Positions 1-7,776 of a stretch of 64,000 nt of DNA are shown here, piece after piece. Made by a program: the position numbers and the translations under genes. This DNA is from Exiguobacterium acetylicum. Its GTDB lineage: Bacteria > Bacillota > Bacilli > Exiguobacteriales > Exiguobacteriaceae. How positions within the stretch are numbered: position 1 is the first letter of the stretch; each line of letters starts with the position of its first letter. The stretch spans positions 3,143,501 through 3,207,500 of the forward strand of contig NZ_CP082333.1 in NCBI RefSeq assembly GCF_019890935.1, read 5' to 3'. The notes under the pieces are model-generated. The model saw only the letters and a list, made by a program, of their open reading frames with translations. It searched no databases and was not told the DNA's origin.

Positions 1-534
1 TGTGATTGAACCGAGCGTTCCGCCTAACAATGGTCCAATCGAAATCCCAAGACCAACGGCTGCTTCATACAAAATGATCGCTTTGGCTGTTCCGCCTGAC
101 GATAAGGAAACAATCGCAGCGAGTGCAGTTGCGACGAATAAGGCGTTCCCAAGCCCCCAACCACCGCGTAACGCGACGAGCGTCCAGATGCTGTCTGCTT
201 GTGAAGCAAAACCAGCAACGGTTGCGATGACGGCGATTCCGAGCATCAATGTTCCTTTTTGACCAATCCGTGATGAGATCGCGCCTGTAATCAACATCGC
301 GAATGCCATGACGGCGTTATAACTTGTAAATAAGAGCGTTACTTCACTTTTTGACGCTTCTAAATTCTCGGCAATCGTCGGTAAAACGGGATTGACGAGC
401 CCCATTCCCATGAATGCTGTGATACTGGCGAAAAAGACTGCCCATACAGCAACTGGTTGATGAAATAATCCATGTTTGCTTTCTGCTAATACCGTTTCCG
501 GCTCAAGCGTCGTTGTTTTTTCAGCAAGTGCCAT
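1..534 (-). CDS. MFS transporter, N-terminal part (runs off the left edge)
   Basis: This is the first 178 codons of a major facilitator superfamily permease; the gene continues beyond base 1. The ATG at 534 is preceded by a good ribosome site (AGAAGGGACACT). The protein has a polar N-terminus of about 25 residues and then hydrophobic segments. It shows an MFS loop 2-3 signature (GAISSRIGQKG, near residue 85), an R-G-G-W-G-L-G-N stretch in the fourth helix, and a motif C-like glycine-rich fifth helix (GLGISIGPLLGG). These features point to the drug/proton antiporter-like side of the superfamily, but the substrate cannot be told. It starts 26 bp after the CBS-domain gene and is probably co-transcribed with it under the MarR operators at 1057-1100, which fits a MarR-controlled efflux pump. 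Confidence 0.85.
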   Translation of the reverse strand, partial: MALAEKTTTLEPETVLAESKHGLFHQPVAVWAVFFASITAFMGMGLVNPVLPTIAENLEASKSEVTLLFTSYNAVMAFAMLITGAISSRIGQKGTLMLGIAVIATVAGFASQADSIWTLVALRGGWGLGNALFVATALAAIVSLSSGGTAKAIILYEAAVGLGISIGPLLGGTLGSIT

Positions 535-560
535 AGTGTCCCTTCTTTCTATTGGATATG

Positions 561-1016
561 TTACATGAACTGTTTAAACGATTGGCGGATGACGTCGCCT
601 CGACTAATGATCCCAACAAGCCGTCCTGCTTTCAGAATCGGAAGCTTTTTGATCCGTTTTGCGCCGAGCGTTGCTGCAATCTCTTCCATTTCTGTGTCAG
701 CGTCCGCAGTTACGACTTTCCGGCGTGCCAGTTCCATGACAGGTCGATTCAAGATATGACGAATCCGATCTTCATAATCTTCTTCGTCTCCTTTGATGAC
801 ATCTACATATAAGAATGTATCGACGATGATGTCCTTGTGTTTTCCGATCGCGCGCATGATATCTCCATCACTGATATACCCGACGACCTCCTGCTCGGCA
901 TTGATGACAGGAACGCCGCTAATACCAGATTGAATGAATCGTTCGATGACCGTCCGAATCAGATCTGTATCGTTTACCGTGATGACCTCTTGTTTCATCG
1001 ACTCATAAGCTTTCAT
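561..1016 (-). CDS. CBS-domain pair protein
   Basis: A 151-residue soluble protein made almost entirely of two CBS domains (roughly residues 5-60 and 90-148). Such domains bind adenine nucleotides and act as energy or ligand sensors. I start it at the ATG at 1016 (MKAYESM), preceded by AAAGGAGAATTCAG; the reading frame is open further upstream, but that part would run through the promoter and operators. It is the first gene of a probable operon with the MFS permease and is transcribed away from the marR gene. The ligand is unknown. A stand-alone CBS pair in front of an efflux-type permease may sense the metabolic state linked to transport, but that is inference. Confidence 0.8.
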   Translation of the reverse strand: MKAYESMKQEVITVNDTDLIRTVIERFIQSGISGVPVINAEQEVVGYISDGDIMRAIGKHKDIIVDTFLYVDVIKGDEEDYEDRIRHILNRPVMELARRKVVTADADTEMEEIAATLGAKRIKKLPILKAGRLVGIISRGDVIRQSFKQFM

Positions 1017-1056
1017 CTGAATTCTCCTTTGTCGTTCGTTTCTCATATGAAAAAAG

Positions 1057-1100
1057 TTGTATGATACAATTAAAAGAACAAAAATGATTGTATAATACAA
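1057..1100. promoter_or_regulatory. Twin palindromic MarR-type operators
   Basis: Two 13-bp perfect palindromes, TTGTATGATACAA (1057-1069) and TTGTATAATACAA (1088-1100), differ only in the central base. Their centres are 31 bp apart, about three helical turns, so both would face the same side of the DNA. They lie in the divergent region between the CBS-MFS genes and marR and are of the type bound by MarR/OhrR-family dimers. The adjacent MarR protein is the obvious candidate binder (inference). Confidence 0.65.
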
Positions 1101-1132
1101 CTACAACTCTGTCAAGCCTCCTGCTTTTCGCA

Positions 1133-1160
1133 TTGACAGCTTATCCACATTGGGTAATCA
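1133..1160 (+). promoter_or_regulatory. Putative promoter of the marR gene
   Basis: A perfect -35 TTGACA (1133-1138) is followed after 16 bp by TAATCA (1155-1160), 40 bp before the ATG. A perfect DnaA box, TTATCCACA (1141-1149), sits inside the spacer. The -10 element is weak, so the exact start is uncertain. Confidence 0.45.
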
Positions 1161-1199
1161 TGAGGGACAGAGAGACTTTTTTGAAAGGGGAGATACCCG

Positions 1200-1622
1200 A
1201 TGTCTCAACAAGCACTCGAAACCATTGAATTGGAGTTAGCGATCCTGATCCGGCGCTTGACGACAGCGACGGCAGACAATCGTAATTTAGATCGTGCTTC
1301 CTACCTCTTACTACGACAATTAGCGGATTCCGGCAAGGTCGGTGTCAAAACACTTGCCCGTGAACTCCAGCTTGATGTCTCGACCGTCAGTCGCCAAGCT
1401 GCAGCGCTCGATCAAAAGCAACTTGTGGAAAAAGTAAAAGATCCGACAGATGGTCGTGCCTTCTTCTATCATATTACGGATAAAGGACAAGAAGAGCTCA
1501 CGATTTACCGGACAGCACGTCTCGCGAGCATCGAACGTCTCCTGACGGATTGGCCATCGGACGATGCCGAAGATTTTGGACGTCTATTGCAACAATTCAA
1601 CCGTGCCTTGCGCGAGCGTTAA
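1200..1622 (+). CDS. MarR family transcriptional regulator
   Basis: A 140-residue winged-helix repressor. The N-terminal helix mediates dimerisation. The helix-turn-helix lies at about residues 48-75 (VGVKTLARELQLDVSTVSRQ), followed by the wing with the family's D-x-R-x-G-like turn (DPTDGRAFFYHITDKG, residues 82-97). The start ATG follows GAAAGGGGAGATACCCG. It is divergent from the CBS-MFS genes, and the palindromes at 1057-1100 lie between them, so it most likely represses that operon and perhaps itself. No redox cysteine of the OhrR type is present, since the protein has no Cys. It should therefore respond to a small-molecule ligand rather than to peroxide (inference). Confidence 0.9.
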   Translation: MSQQALETIELELAILIRRLTTATADNRNLDRASYLLLRQLADSGKVGVKTLARELQLDVSTVSRQAAALDQKQLVEKVKDPTDGRAFFYHITDKGQEELTIYRTARLASIERLLTDWPSDDAEDFGRLLQQFNRALRER

Positions 1623-1643
1623 CAAAATCACACCATTTAAAGG

Positions 1644-1681
1644 AACGGACGCAAAATCAATCGATTTCGCGTCCGTTTTTT
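1644..1681 (+). terminator. Intrinsic terminator after marR
   Basis: The arms AACGGACGC and GCGTCCGTT are followed by a run of six or more T on the plus strand. It separates the convergent marR and mmuM genes. Confidence 0.8.
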
Positions 1682-1690
1682 CGTCATTCT

Positions 1691-2626
1691 TCATGATGTA
1701 TGAGCAACCTGACAAACCGAACGAATTTGTGCGATGTGTTCAGGTGACGTTCGGCAACAACCGCCGATCAATCGTGCCCCTGCCTCATACCATGTCTTCG
1801 CGACGGTTTGGAACGATGTACACTGATTCGTACCTGACCACGTTTTTGCGACCGGATCATAAACCTCACCAGAGTTCGGATAGACGATGATTGGCACATC
1901 CGTCAACGCCTTAAGGTGACGGATGAAATCGGTCGCGTAAGATGCCGGAAAACAATTTGCACCGATTGCTGCGAGCTGTGGATGTTGTCCAATTGTCTCG
2001 ATACACGTCGCAAGTGCCGTTCCTTCACTAATGTGTGTCGCATCTTGAAGCGAGAACGTCAGCCAAGCGGACACTTCCGGATACGCTTCGAGAATCCGGA
2101 ACAACACGACAGCTTCCTCGAGCGACGGAATCGTCTCAAATGCCAGCAGATCAGCCCCCGCTTCAATCAATGCTTCGATCCGTGGTCTGTGGAAGGCTTC
2201 TAGCACATCTGCTGACACCCCATAATGACCGCGATACTCAGAACCATCTGCTAAGTAGGCACCATAAGGACCCACTGATCCCGCGATCAATGCGTCACTC
2301 TTCCCGCTAAGCGTGCGTGCTTTTTGCGCCAAGGTGACCGTTTGTCGAATCAGCGCCTGTGCTTCCTCTGTTGTGATATGACGTTGCTTGAATCCTTCGA
2401 TACTTGCTTGATAGCTTGAAGTGATCGCAACATCGGCACCTACTTCAAAGTAGTCACGATGGACGTTTTCGATCTGTTCCGGTGCTTCGATTAAGAGACG
2501 TGCTGACCAAAGTGGGTCGTTCAGGTCGAATCCCTTCTGTTCAAGTTCGGTTGCAAGGGCACCATCTAAAATAAGAAAGGGAACTTCCTGTAATCGTTGA
2601 TCAACTGGATTTTTGATTCGGGACAT
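1691..2626 (-). CDS. mmuM: Homocysteine S-methyltransferase MmuM
   Basis: A 311-residue enzyme of the Pfam S-methyl_trans family, which moves a methyl group from S-methylmethionine to homocysteine, giving two methionines. Visible signatures are the N-terminal [13 protein letters not shown], the barrel strand segment GANCFP, and the C-terminal [12 protein letters not shown] with the paired cysteines that, with the earlier Cys, hold the catalytic zinc. The start is the ATG at 2626 (MSRIKNP) with GGAGTG upstream; it overlaps the end of mmuP by 26 bp, implying translational coupling. Together with the permease and the SAM-I riboswitch this is a methionine-recycling operon like E. coli mmuPM. Confidence 0.93.
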   Translation of the reverse strand: MSRIKNPVDQRLQEVPFLILDGALATELEQKGFDLNDPLWSARLLIEAPEQIENVHRDYFEVGADVAITSSYQASIEGFKQRHITTEEAQALIRQTVTLAQKARTLSGKSDALIAGSVGPYGAYLADGSEYRGHYGVSADVLEAFHRPRIEALIEAGADLLAFETIPSLEEAVVLFRILEAYPEVSAWLTFSLQDATHISEGTALATCIETIGQHPQLAAIGANCFPASYATDFIRHLKALTDVPIIVYPNSGEVYDPVAKTWSGTNQCTSFQTVAKTWYEAGARLIGGCCRTSPEHIAQIRSVCQVAHTS

Positions 2627-4004
2627 CTTCAACACTCCGTTTCTGAGAAGAATTCGTGAACGCATGAACGATATAACAGATTACGATGAATGGAATACCA
2701 CAGTACAAGGCGATTCGTTGTGTCGGATCAAATCCGATACCAATCAGAGAAATCAAACAAACGACGAAAGCGGCGATCGGTACGAATGGAAAGAGTGGTG
2801 TGCGATAGACCAATTCGTCGACCGTATGCCCTTCACGGAGGAATTGTTTCCGGAAACGATACTGGGCAACACTGATACTCATCCAAACAACGACGACAGC
2901 GAGACCGGAAATCGAGACGAGCGCGATATAGACACTTCCTGCTGCATAGATGCTAGACAGCAAGGCAAGTCCTCCGCCAAGCATGCTGAACAATACCGCT
3001 CGAAGTGGAACCCCACTTGGTGTCACCTGGGCGAAGAAGCGTGGAATCATGCGTTCGTTCGCAAGCGACCAGAGCATCCGAGAGGCAGCGTAAAGTCCAG
3101 AGTTCGCTGCCGACAAGATCGCTGTCAAAATGACGAAGTTCATCACGTCTGCCGCGTAGGGAATTCCGATTCGTTCAAACACGGCGACGAACGGACTTTC
3201 GAGTACACCTTTCCCATCCATTGGTAATAAGACGGCTAACACGATGATCGTACCGACGAAAAAGAGGACGAGTCGCAAAATCGTCGTCCGGATTGCAAGC
3301 GGAATCGTCCGTTTCGGATCGACTGCTTCACCCGCTGCGACACCGATTAGTTCCGTTCCCGAGTAAGCAAAGTTCACGGCAAGCATCGTCATGAAGATGA
3401 CGAAAGCGCCATTTGGAAACAACCCGCCTTCGGTTAACGAAGAAAAGAATGGAGCCGGGCTACCATCTTGCAGTGGAATGAAGCCGACGATCGTTCCCGC
3501 ACCGAGTAAAATGAAAGCAATGATCGTCACGACCTTAATGGCGGAAAACCAAAACTCGACTTCAGCGAACACGCGAACCTTCAAGACGTTGATACCGAGG
3601 ATCATCGCAGCGAACAATGCGCTGAACACCCATACAGGAATCGACGGGAACCAACGTTGCATCAAAATGCCTGCTGCCGTGAATTCTGAACCAAGGGCGA
3701 CCGTCCACGTCAGCCAGTAGAGCCAGGCTACTGTATAACCGGTGCCGGGTCCAATGTACTTCGTTGCGTACTTGTGGAATGATCCGGTTTCCGGCATGTG
3801 CACGGCGAGTTCACCGAGACTTAACATGACTAAGTAAACGACGACGGCCCCAATCAAATACGATAAAATCGTTCCGACGCGTCCTGCTTGTTCCAACGTA
3901 TAACCTGTACTTAAAAATAATCCGGTTCCAATGACACCACCTAACGACAGCATGATCAGATGACGTGATTCCATCTTGCGTCGAAATGCTCCGCTCGTTT
4001 TCAT
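2601..4004 (-). CDS. mmuP: Amino acid permease, probable S-methylmethionine permease MmuP
   Basis: A 467-residue APC-superfamily (amino acid transporter family) permease with about 12 membrane helices. It shows the family start [20 protein letters not shown] (near residue 18), the E-F-W-F-S-A-I-K-V helix and the conserved [14 protein letters not shown] segment. The ATG follows GAGGAGGAAATGGATTC-like purines. The substrate S-methylmethionine is inferred from the overlapping mmuM gene and the upstream SAM-I riboswitch, not from the permease sequence itself. Methionine or another amino acid remains possible. Confidence 0.88.
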   Translation of the reverse strand: MKTSGAFRRKMESRHLIMLSLGGVIGTGLFLSTGYTLEQAGRVGTILSYLIGAVVVYLVMLSLGELAVHMPETGSFHKYATKYIGPGTGYTVAWLYWLTWTVALGSEFTAAGILMQRWFPSIPVWVFSALFAAMILGINVLKVRVFAEVEFWFSAIKVVTIIAFILLGAGTIVGFIPLQDGSPAPFFSSLTEGGLFPNGAFVIFMTMLAVNFAYSGTELIGVAAGEAVDPKRTIPLAIRTTILRLVLFFVGTIIVLAVLLPMDGKGVLESPFVAVFERIGIPYAADVMNFVILTAILSAANSGLYAASRMLWSLANERMIPRFFAQVTPSGVPLRAVLFSMLGGGLALLSSIYAAGSVYIALVSISGLAVVVVWMSISVAQYRFRKQFLREGHTVDELVYRTPLFPFVPIAAFVVCLISLIGIGFDPTQRIALYCGIPFIVICYIVHAFTNSSQKRSVEDVPNQKSS

Positions 4005-4044
4005 GAATCCATTTCCTCCTCATTCCACCTACTTCAAACAAAAA

Positions 4045-4064
4045 ACGCATCCTCACGGATGCGT
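4045..4064 (-). terminator. Riboswitch expression-platform terminator
   Basis: The hairpin ACGCATCC-GTGA-GGATGCGT is followed on the minus strand by a run of T interrupted once. It lies between the SAM-I aptamer and mmuP and is the expected OFF structure when SAM is bound. Confidence 0.85.
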
Positions 4065-4083
4065 CGGTCGACAATTCGGAAAT

Positions 4084-4181
4084 CTTATCGATCGGGTGCA
4101 GCACCCGCAGGAATTAGCACAGTATCTTTCGACCTGTTGCTGAGGTTTCATAGGGCCAGTCCCTCCACCTCTCTGGATAAG
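4084..4181 (-). promoter_or_regulatory. SAM-I (S-box) riboswitch aptamer
   Basis: On the minus strand the order of S-box landmarks is complete: the P1 strand CTTATCC, then AGAGAGGTGGAGGGACTGG, CCCTATGAAACC, CAGCAACAGG, the AAAGATACTGTGCTAATTCC block, and the closing P1 strand GATAAG. A terminator hairpin follows before mmuP. High SAM is expected to favour termination and so reduce mmuPM expression. Confidence 0.96.
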
Positions 4182-4253
4182 TATGTAATTGTTCATAACC
4201 CTATCAAGTCTTTTTCAAATTGTCAACACAATTCAGAATACTTCTATCGAAAA

Positions 4254-4284
4254 AACATTCCGCATCGTATCGATCCGGAATGTT
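4254..4284 (-). terminator. Intrinsic terminator after the pyruvyl transferase gene
   Basis: The arms AACATTCCG and CGGAATGTT are followed on the minus strand by six T (4249-4254 region). It lies just past the stop codon at 4292. Confidence 0.85.
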
Positions 4285-4291
4285 TAAAGGG

Positions 4292-5758
4292 TTACTTTTT
4301 AGCGAATAAATCCGCTGTTTTCAAGGCTGCACGAACCGCTTTCCGGTTCAATGTTCCTTGCTGGTGCTTCATTTTCTTCGTTTGGGCAGCCAATTGCGCT
4401 TTGAGTGCCGCAATCTCTTGATCCTTTTGAGCCGTTCCTGTTTGTTTCTGCAATGCTTTGATTTTCTTATCTTTTTCAGCTAATTGTGCTTTTGTTTGTT
4501 TTTGCGCATCCGCAATCTTCTTCTCTTGTTCCGGGAAGAACCGTTCAAAACGAGCGACTGCTTCCTCAAGACTTACGCCAGAGATCGGTTGGACTGGTGG
4601 GAGCAACTCGGTTTGCGCCATTTGACGGTCAAACGGTACATTCTCAGGATAGTTCGTCTCTTGGTAGATATGCTCAAGATTGTTCACGTTCAAGAAGTCA
4701 ACGAAGTTGTCGAAGTTACGCGCTTGAACACGTGCCGGACTTTGGAAGTCAGCGCTTGCTACGACGTCGGATAATTGTGTATCCGCTGTGATGTCGTTCG
4801 CCCAAATGTGCGTCAACTGATGGTAATCCGTCAATTCGCGCATCCGTGCATCTTTTGGAATGAGGATACTCGGCGTACCTGCAAGCGTTGCTGTGATATT
4901 TCCGTGCAAGCGTGCACCAAAACTAAGGTCTGCTTGTCCGATGAAATCGAACCATGTCTGTGCGTTCAAGAAGAAACGAACCCGATCATTCATGTAAGCA
5001 GGATCCGACATTTTCACCGGATAGTTCGTCACTGAAAGATCTGCGATCGGGTGCGTCCCTGTATACGTCAACTTCAGTTCCTTCATCCACTGGGGAATGA
5101 AGTAATGATTTGGATACTCTTCCATCCCACGTGTAATGAAATCGAGGACGTTTTGTGGAGCTAAACGTGACGAGTTGACCGTAATCATCGACTCAGGTGT
5201 GATGTTCGTTTCACGGATGTGCAAGTCGCGACCGAACGCGTACATCGAAGGACATCCGATGACGCGATGATCGATCCCTTCGCGGAAACCAAGACGTGTT
5301 AAGTATTTCGACGTGATCTCCCCGCGAAGACCCAGCATGCTCGAGCGCTCGAGAACGGCACTGACGAACGCTTTGACATCTTCATCGAATGGGAATCCAC
5401 CATCTAAGTCTGGTTCAAACGGTGCACGTAACCCTACACCGATGACGACGACTGGAATTTTTAATTTTTTGATGAGACGTGTATATTTCCGTAACGTCGG
5501 TACGAATTCTTTTCGGAATGCGTCCGCTAACGGAATGACATAAAGGTCAAAGTTGGCATTGATTTCGTCTGCCCGTTCTTCGTCGTAATAGTAATAGTCA
5601 GGTGTAATTGTCGTACCTTCTGTCATCAACGTCCGAAAGATACTGTATTGATAGATAAGATTTCCAACGTTTCCTCCAATGGAATTATGTTTCATCAAAT
5701 AAGGAGCATCGAACTGTTCGAATGGTGTCATACCTGCACGAATAATAATACGTTTCAT
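4292..5758 (-). CDS. Polysaccharide pyruvyl transferase family protein
   Basis: A 488-residue protein. Residues from about 20 to 330 match the polysaccharide pyruvyl transferase fold (CsaB/WcaK type). Visible features are the N-terminal NSIGGNVGNLIYQYS loop, the strand PVVVIGVGLRAP, the RGEITSKYL segment after a predicted nucleotide site, and SFGARLHGNITATLAGTPSILIP near residue 285, the family's hallmark GxRLHxxI-like motif. Residues from about 405 to 470 form a charged Lys/Gln/Ala-rich coiled coil, an unusual extra. Family members add ketal pyruvate to cell-wall or capsular sugars. No other polysaccharide genes are nearby, so the acceptor is unknown. It is monocistronic, with its own terminator at 4254-4284. 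Confidence 0.8.
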   Translation of the reverse strand: MKRIIIRAGMTPFEQFDAPYLMKHNSIGGNVGNLIYQYSIFRTLMTEGTTITPDYYYYDEERADEINANFDLYVIPLADAFRKEFVPTLRKYTRLIKKLKIPVVVIGVGLRAPFEPDLDGGFPFDEDVKAFVSAVLERSSMLGLRGEITSKYLTRLGFREGIDHRVIGCPSMYAFGRDLHIRETNITPESMITVNSSRLAPQNVLDFITRGMEEYPNHYFIPQWMKELKLTYTGTHPIADLSVTNYPVKMSDPAYMNDRVRFFLNAQTWFDFIGQADLSFGARLHGNITATLAGTPSILIPKDARMRELTDYHQLTHIWANDITADTQLSDVVASADFQSPARVQARNFDNFVDFLNVNNLEHIYQETNYPENVPFDRQMAQTELLPPVQPISGVSLEEAVARFERFFPEQEKKIADAQKQTKAQLAEKDKKIKALQKQTGTAQKDQEIAALKAQLAAQTKKMKHQQGTLNRKAVRAALKTADLFAKK

Positions 5759-5936
5759 AATGGATAAACTTCCCCTCTCGTCTGCTTCATTCGTCCTTGC
5801 AAGAAAAAATACGGAAAAATATATTATCAGTTTTTTTCAATCTCATTAAGAATAGATGAACTTTATTTCGGAAGTCAACGATTCCTAAGGGAAACAGGTC
5901 TTTCGTCATCAAAACGAAACATTTGCACCACTCCAT

Positions 5937-5959
5937 CATTTTTCTAAAATAGAAAAATG
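5937..5959. terminator. AT-rich perfect hairpin after panE-like gene
   Basis: The arms CATTTTTCTA and TAGAAAAATG are separated by three A, four bases past the stop of the gene ending at 5963. It is AT-rich and weak, but in the right place to end that transcript. Confidence 0.4.
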
Positions 5960-5962
5960 TGA

Positions 5963-6877
5963 CTATTTAATCGTTTCGAGATACATGCGTAGATTCGCTT
6001 CGACTAATTTCAAGGCATGCATCTGATCAGTCTTAGCAGGCTTCAATAATGCACTGAAAAAATGTTCCACTTCGACGGGCTGTCCCTTTTCCATGTCGCG
6101 TAACATCGACGATTTCATCGTGTCTTCCATTGCATGCATCTGCTTCAGCAAGACCGCTTCTACATCGTCATTAAAGACTGCCCCTTGTTCTTCCATCGCC
6201 TGTTTCGCTTCCCCCATGACGTCTAAAATCATTTGATGTCCGACAGCTTCTTCTCGAATCGGACCGATTGCCGAGCGAAATAGCGTCGTCACGCCCGCAA
6301 ATGTCGAAATGAAGAGATACTTTTGCCACATGTCATCCATGATATGCATCGAGTACTTCATTGGTGCCTTCGCTTTCGCAAAACACGCTGCGATTTTCTC
6401 TAGACGCGCTGTTGGTTTACCGGTTCGTGAACCAAACAACAGCCGATGCGACGGACTTGTCTGTACAATGCGCCCTTCTGCATCAAGCGTCGACTCAATG
6501 AAGCAAAGACCTCCTAGTACTCGATCTTCTCCGAAGACTTCTGTTAACCGTCGAATATGCTGCATGCCGTTCAATAAAGGAATGATGTACGTCTCGTTCG
6601 AAACAAATGGCGCAAGATCTTGTAGGACGTCATCTAAGTGATAGGCTTTCGTCGAAAGCAAGATGACATCAAATGCACGATCCGGTCGCATGTCTCGTGT
6701 TATCAACTGAGGCGTAATCGTCATATCGCCATGAGGACTAGTGATGTGCAGTCCTGTTTTTTGTAGTTGTTCATATCGCTTCGGACGGACGAGGAATGTC
6801 ACCTGCTCTCCTTGCTCAGCAAGACGACCTCCGAAATATCCTCCAACTGCCCCTGCACCTACAACTAACATGTTCAT
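5963..6877 (-). CDS. Ketopantoate reductase family protein (PanE/ApbA)
   Basis: A 304-residue NADPH-dependent reductase. It has the N-terminal Rossmann motif VVGAGAVGGYFGGRL (residues 4-18), the mid-domain segment PLLNGMQHI (the family's conserved N-G, near residue 98), and the C-terminal helical domain beginning near MWQKYLFIS, whose Lys corresponds to the catalytic lysine of PanE. The ATG follows AAGGAGGAGGTAGTACAT. PanE makes pantoate for coenzyme A synthesis. No panB, panC or panD is adjacent, and Bacillales often carry several paralogues, so it may act on another 2-keto acid. It ends in an AT-rich hairpin at 5937-5959. Confidence 0.85.
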   Translation of the reverse strand: MNMLVVGAGAVGGYFGGRLAEQGEQVTFLVRPKRYEQLQKTGLHITSPHGDMTITPQLITRDMRPDRAFDVILLSTKAYHLDDVLQDLAPFVSNETYIIPLLNGMQHIRRLTEVFGEDRVLGGLCFIESTLDAEGRIVQTSPSHRLLFGSRTGKPTARLEKIAACFAKAKAPMKYSMHIMDDMWQKYLFISTFAGVTTLFRSAIGPIREEAVGHQMILDVMGEAKQAMEEQGAVFNDDVEAVLLKQMHAMEDTMKSSMLRDMEKGQPVEVEHFFSALLKPAKTDQMHALKLVEANLRMYLETIK

Positions 6878-6988
6878 ATGTACTACCTCCTCCTTACCCG
6901 TTCTGTGCGTTGCTTACTCCTTCACCCTAACATATTTGGAACCGATTTCCTGATTTCTGCGTGGATCGATCCGTTTTAAGTTAAGCGT

Positions 6989-7016
6989 TTGCATTTTAGA
7001 AAAAAACGTATATACT
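6989..7016 (+). promoter_or_regulatory. Promoter of the gluconate operon
   Basis: TTGCAT (6989-6994), a 16-bp spacer and TATACT (7011-7016) lie 44 bp before the gntR ATG. The GntR operator at 7018-7031 overlaps the expected transcription start. Confidence 0.75.
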
Positions 7017-7017
7017 A

Positions 7018-7031
7018 ACTTGTATACAAGT
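7018..7031. promoter_or_regulatory. GntR operator
   Basis: The perfect palindrome ACTTGTATACAAGT, flanked on the right by ATACT, closely resembles the Bacillus subtilis gnt operator. It sits immediately downstream of the -10 box, as expected for repression by GntR that is relieved by gluconate. Confidence 0.85.
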
Positions 7032-7059
7032 ATACTCACTTTAGAAATCAGGTGATTCC

Positions 7060-7776
7060 ATGTCAGAAATGTTATACCCCTTGAAGTGGTTATCAAAAGC
7101 TTCCGCCGGAGATCGTGTTGCACACGAGCTACGGATGCGCATCATTTCAGGAAGGATTGAAAGCGGTACCATCTTATCTGAGAACAAATTAGCCTCTGAT
7201 TTTTCAGTCAGTCGCTCGCCTGTCCGTGATGCATTAAAGGTCCTTGCATCCGAACAATTGATTCGTCTCGAGCGGATGGGAGCAGTCGTCGTCGGTTTGT
7301 CTGAGCGCGACATTCAGGAAATCTATGATGTCCGGCTACTCATCGAAACGTTTGTCTTCGAACGACTCGTCAAAATCGAACGGACAGAACTCGTCCGGGA
7401 ACTCAGCAAAATTCTCGAAATGATGAAGGTTGCCATCAAATACAAGGATGCCGATGAATTCTCCTTCCAGGATGTACTGTTTCATGAAACAATCATCCGC
7501 TCGATTGATCATGGATATGTCAGCATGATTTGGCAAAATCTCAAACCGGTCATGGAAAGTTTCATCCTCCTATCGATGCGGGTACGATTCGAGGAAGACA
7601 TCGAAGACTTCGAACGCATCCTCGCGAACCACGCCTTGTACATCGAAGCGATCGAGACAGGCGACCGTGAACGGATGGTTGCTTCCTTACATCAGAACTT
7701 TGATGACGTCCAGGAAGTCGAAGATCTCTGGAAAACGCAACAAATGATGTCGAAAGGAGTCGATTCACATGACTGA
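7060..7776 (+). CDS. gntR: GntR family repressor of the gluconate operon
   Basis: A 238-residue regulator with an N-terminal winged helix (residues 18-85; HTH around ENKLASDFSVSRSPVRDALKVL) and a C-terminal all-helical FCD effector domain of the FadR subfamily (about residues 95-225, with DVRLLIETFVFERL and a later metal-site-like H-x3-H pattern). Its gene overlaps gntK by 8 bp, and the Bacillus-type gnt operator lies just upstream, so the gluconate role is well supported. Gluconate binding is expected to release it from DNA. Confidence 0.94.
   Translation: MSEMLYPLKWLSKASAGDRVAHELRMRIISGRIESGTILSENKLASDFSVSRSPVRDALKVLASEQLIRLERMGAVVVGLSERDIQEIYDVRLLIETFVFERLVKIERTELVRELSKILEMMKVAIKYKDADEFSFQDVLFHETIIRSIDHGYVSMIWQNLKPVMESFILLSMRVRFEEDIEDFERILANHALYIEAIETGDRERMVASLHQNFDDVQEVEDLWKTQQMMSKGVDSHD

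Noticed and set aside
2613..3227. 204-codon open frame on the plus strand opposite mmuP
   Set aside because: It lies wholly antisense to a clear permease gene, its composition is highly charged with no family resemblance, and it has no ribosome site.
4059..4421. 120-codon open frame on the plus strand across the SAM riboswitch
   Set aside because: It overlaps the riboswitch, its terminator and the end of the pyruvyl transferase gene, and looks like chance.
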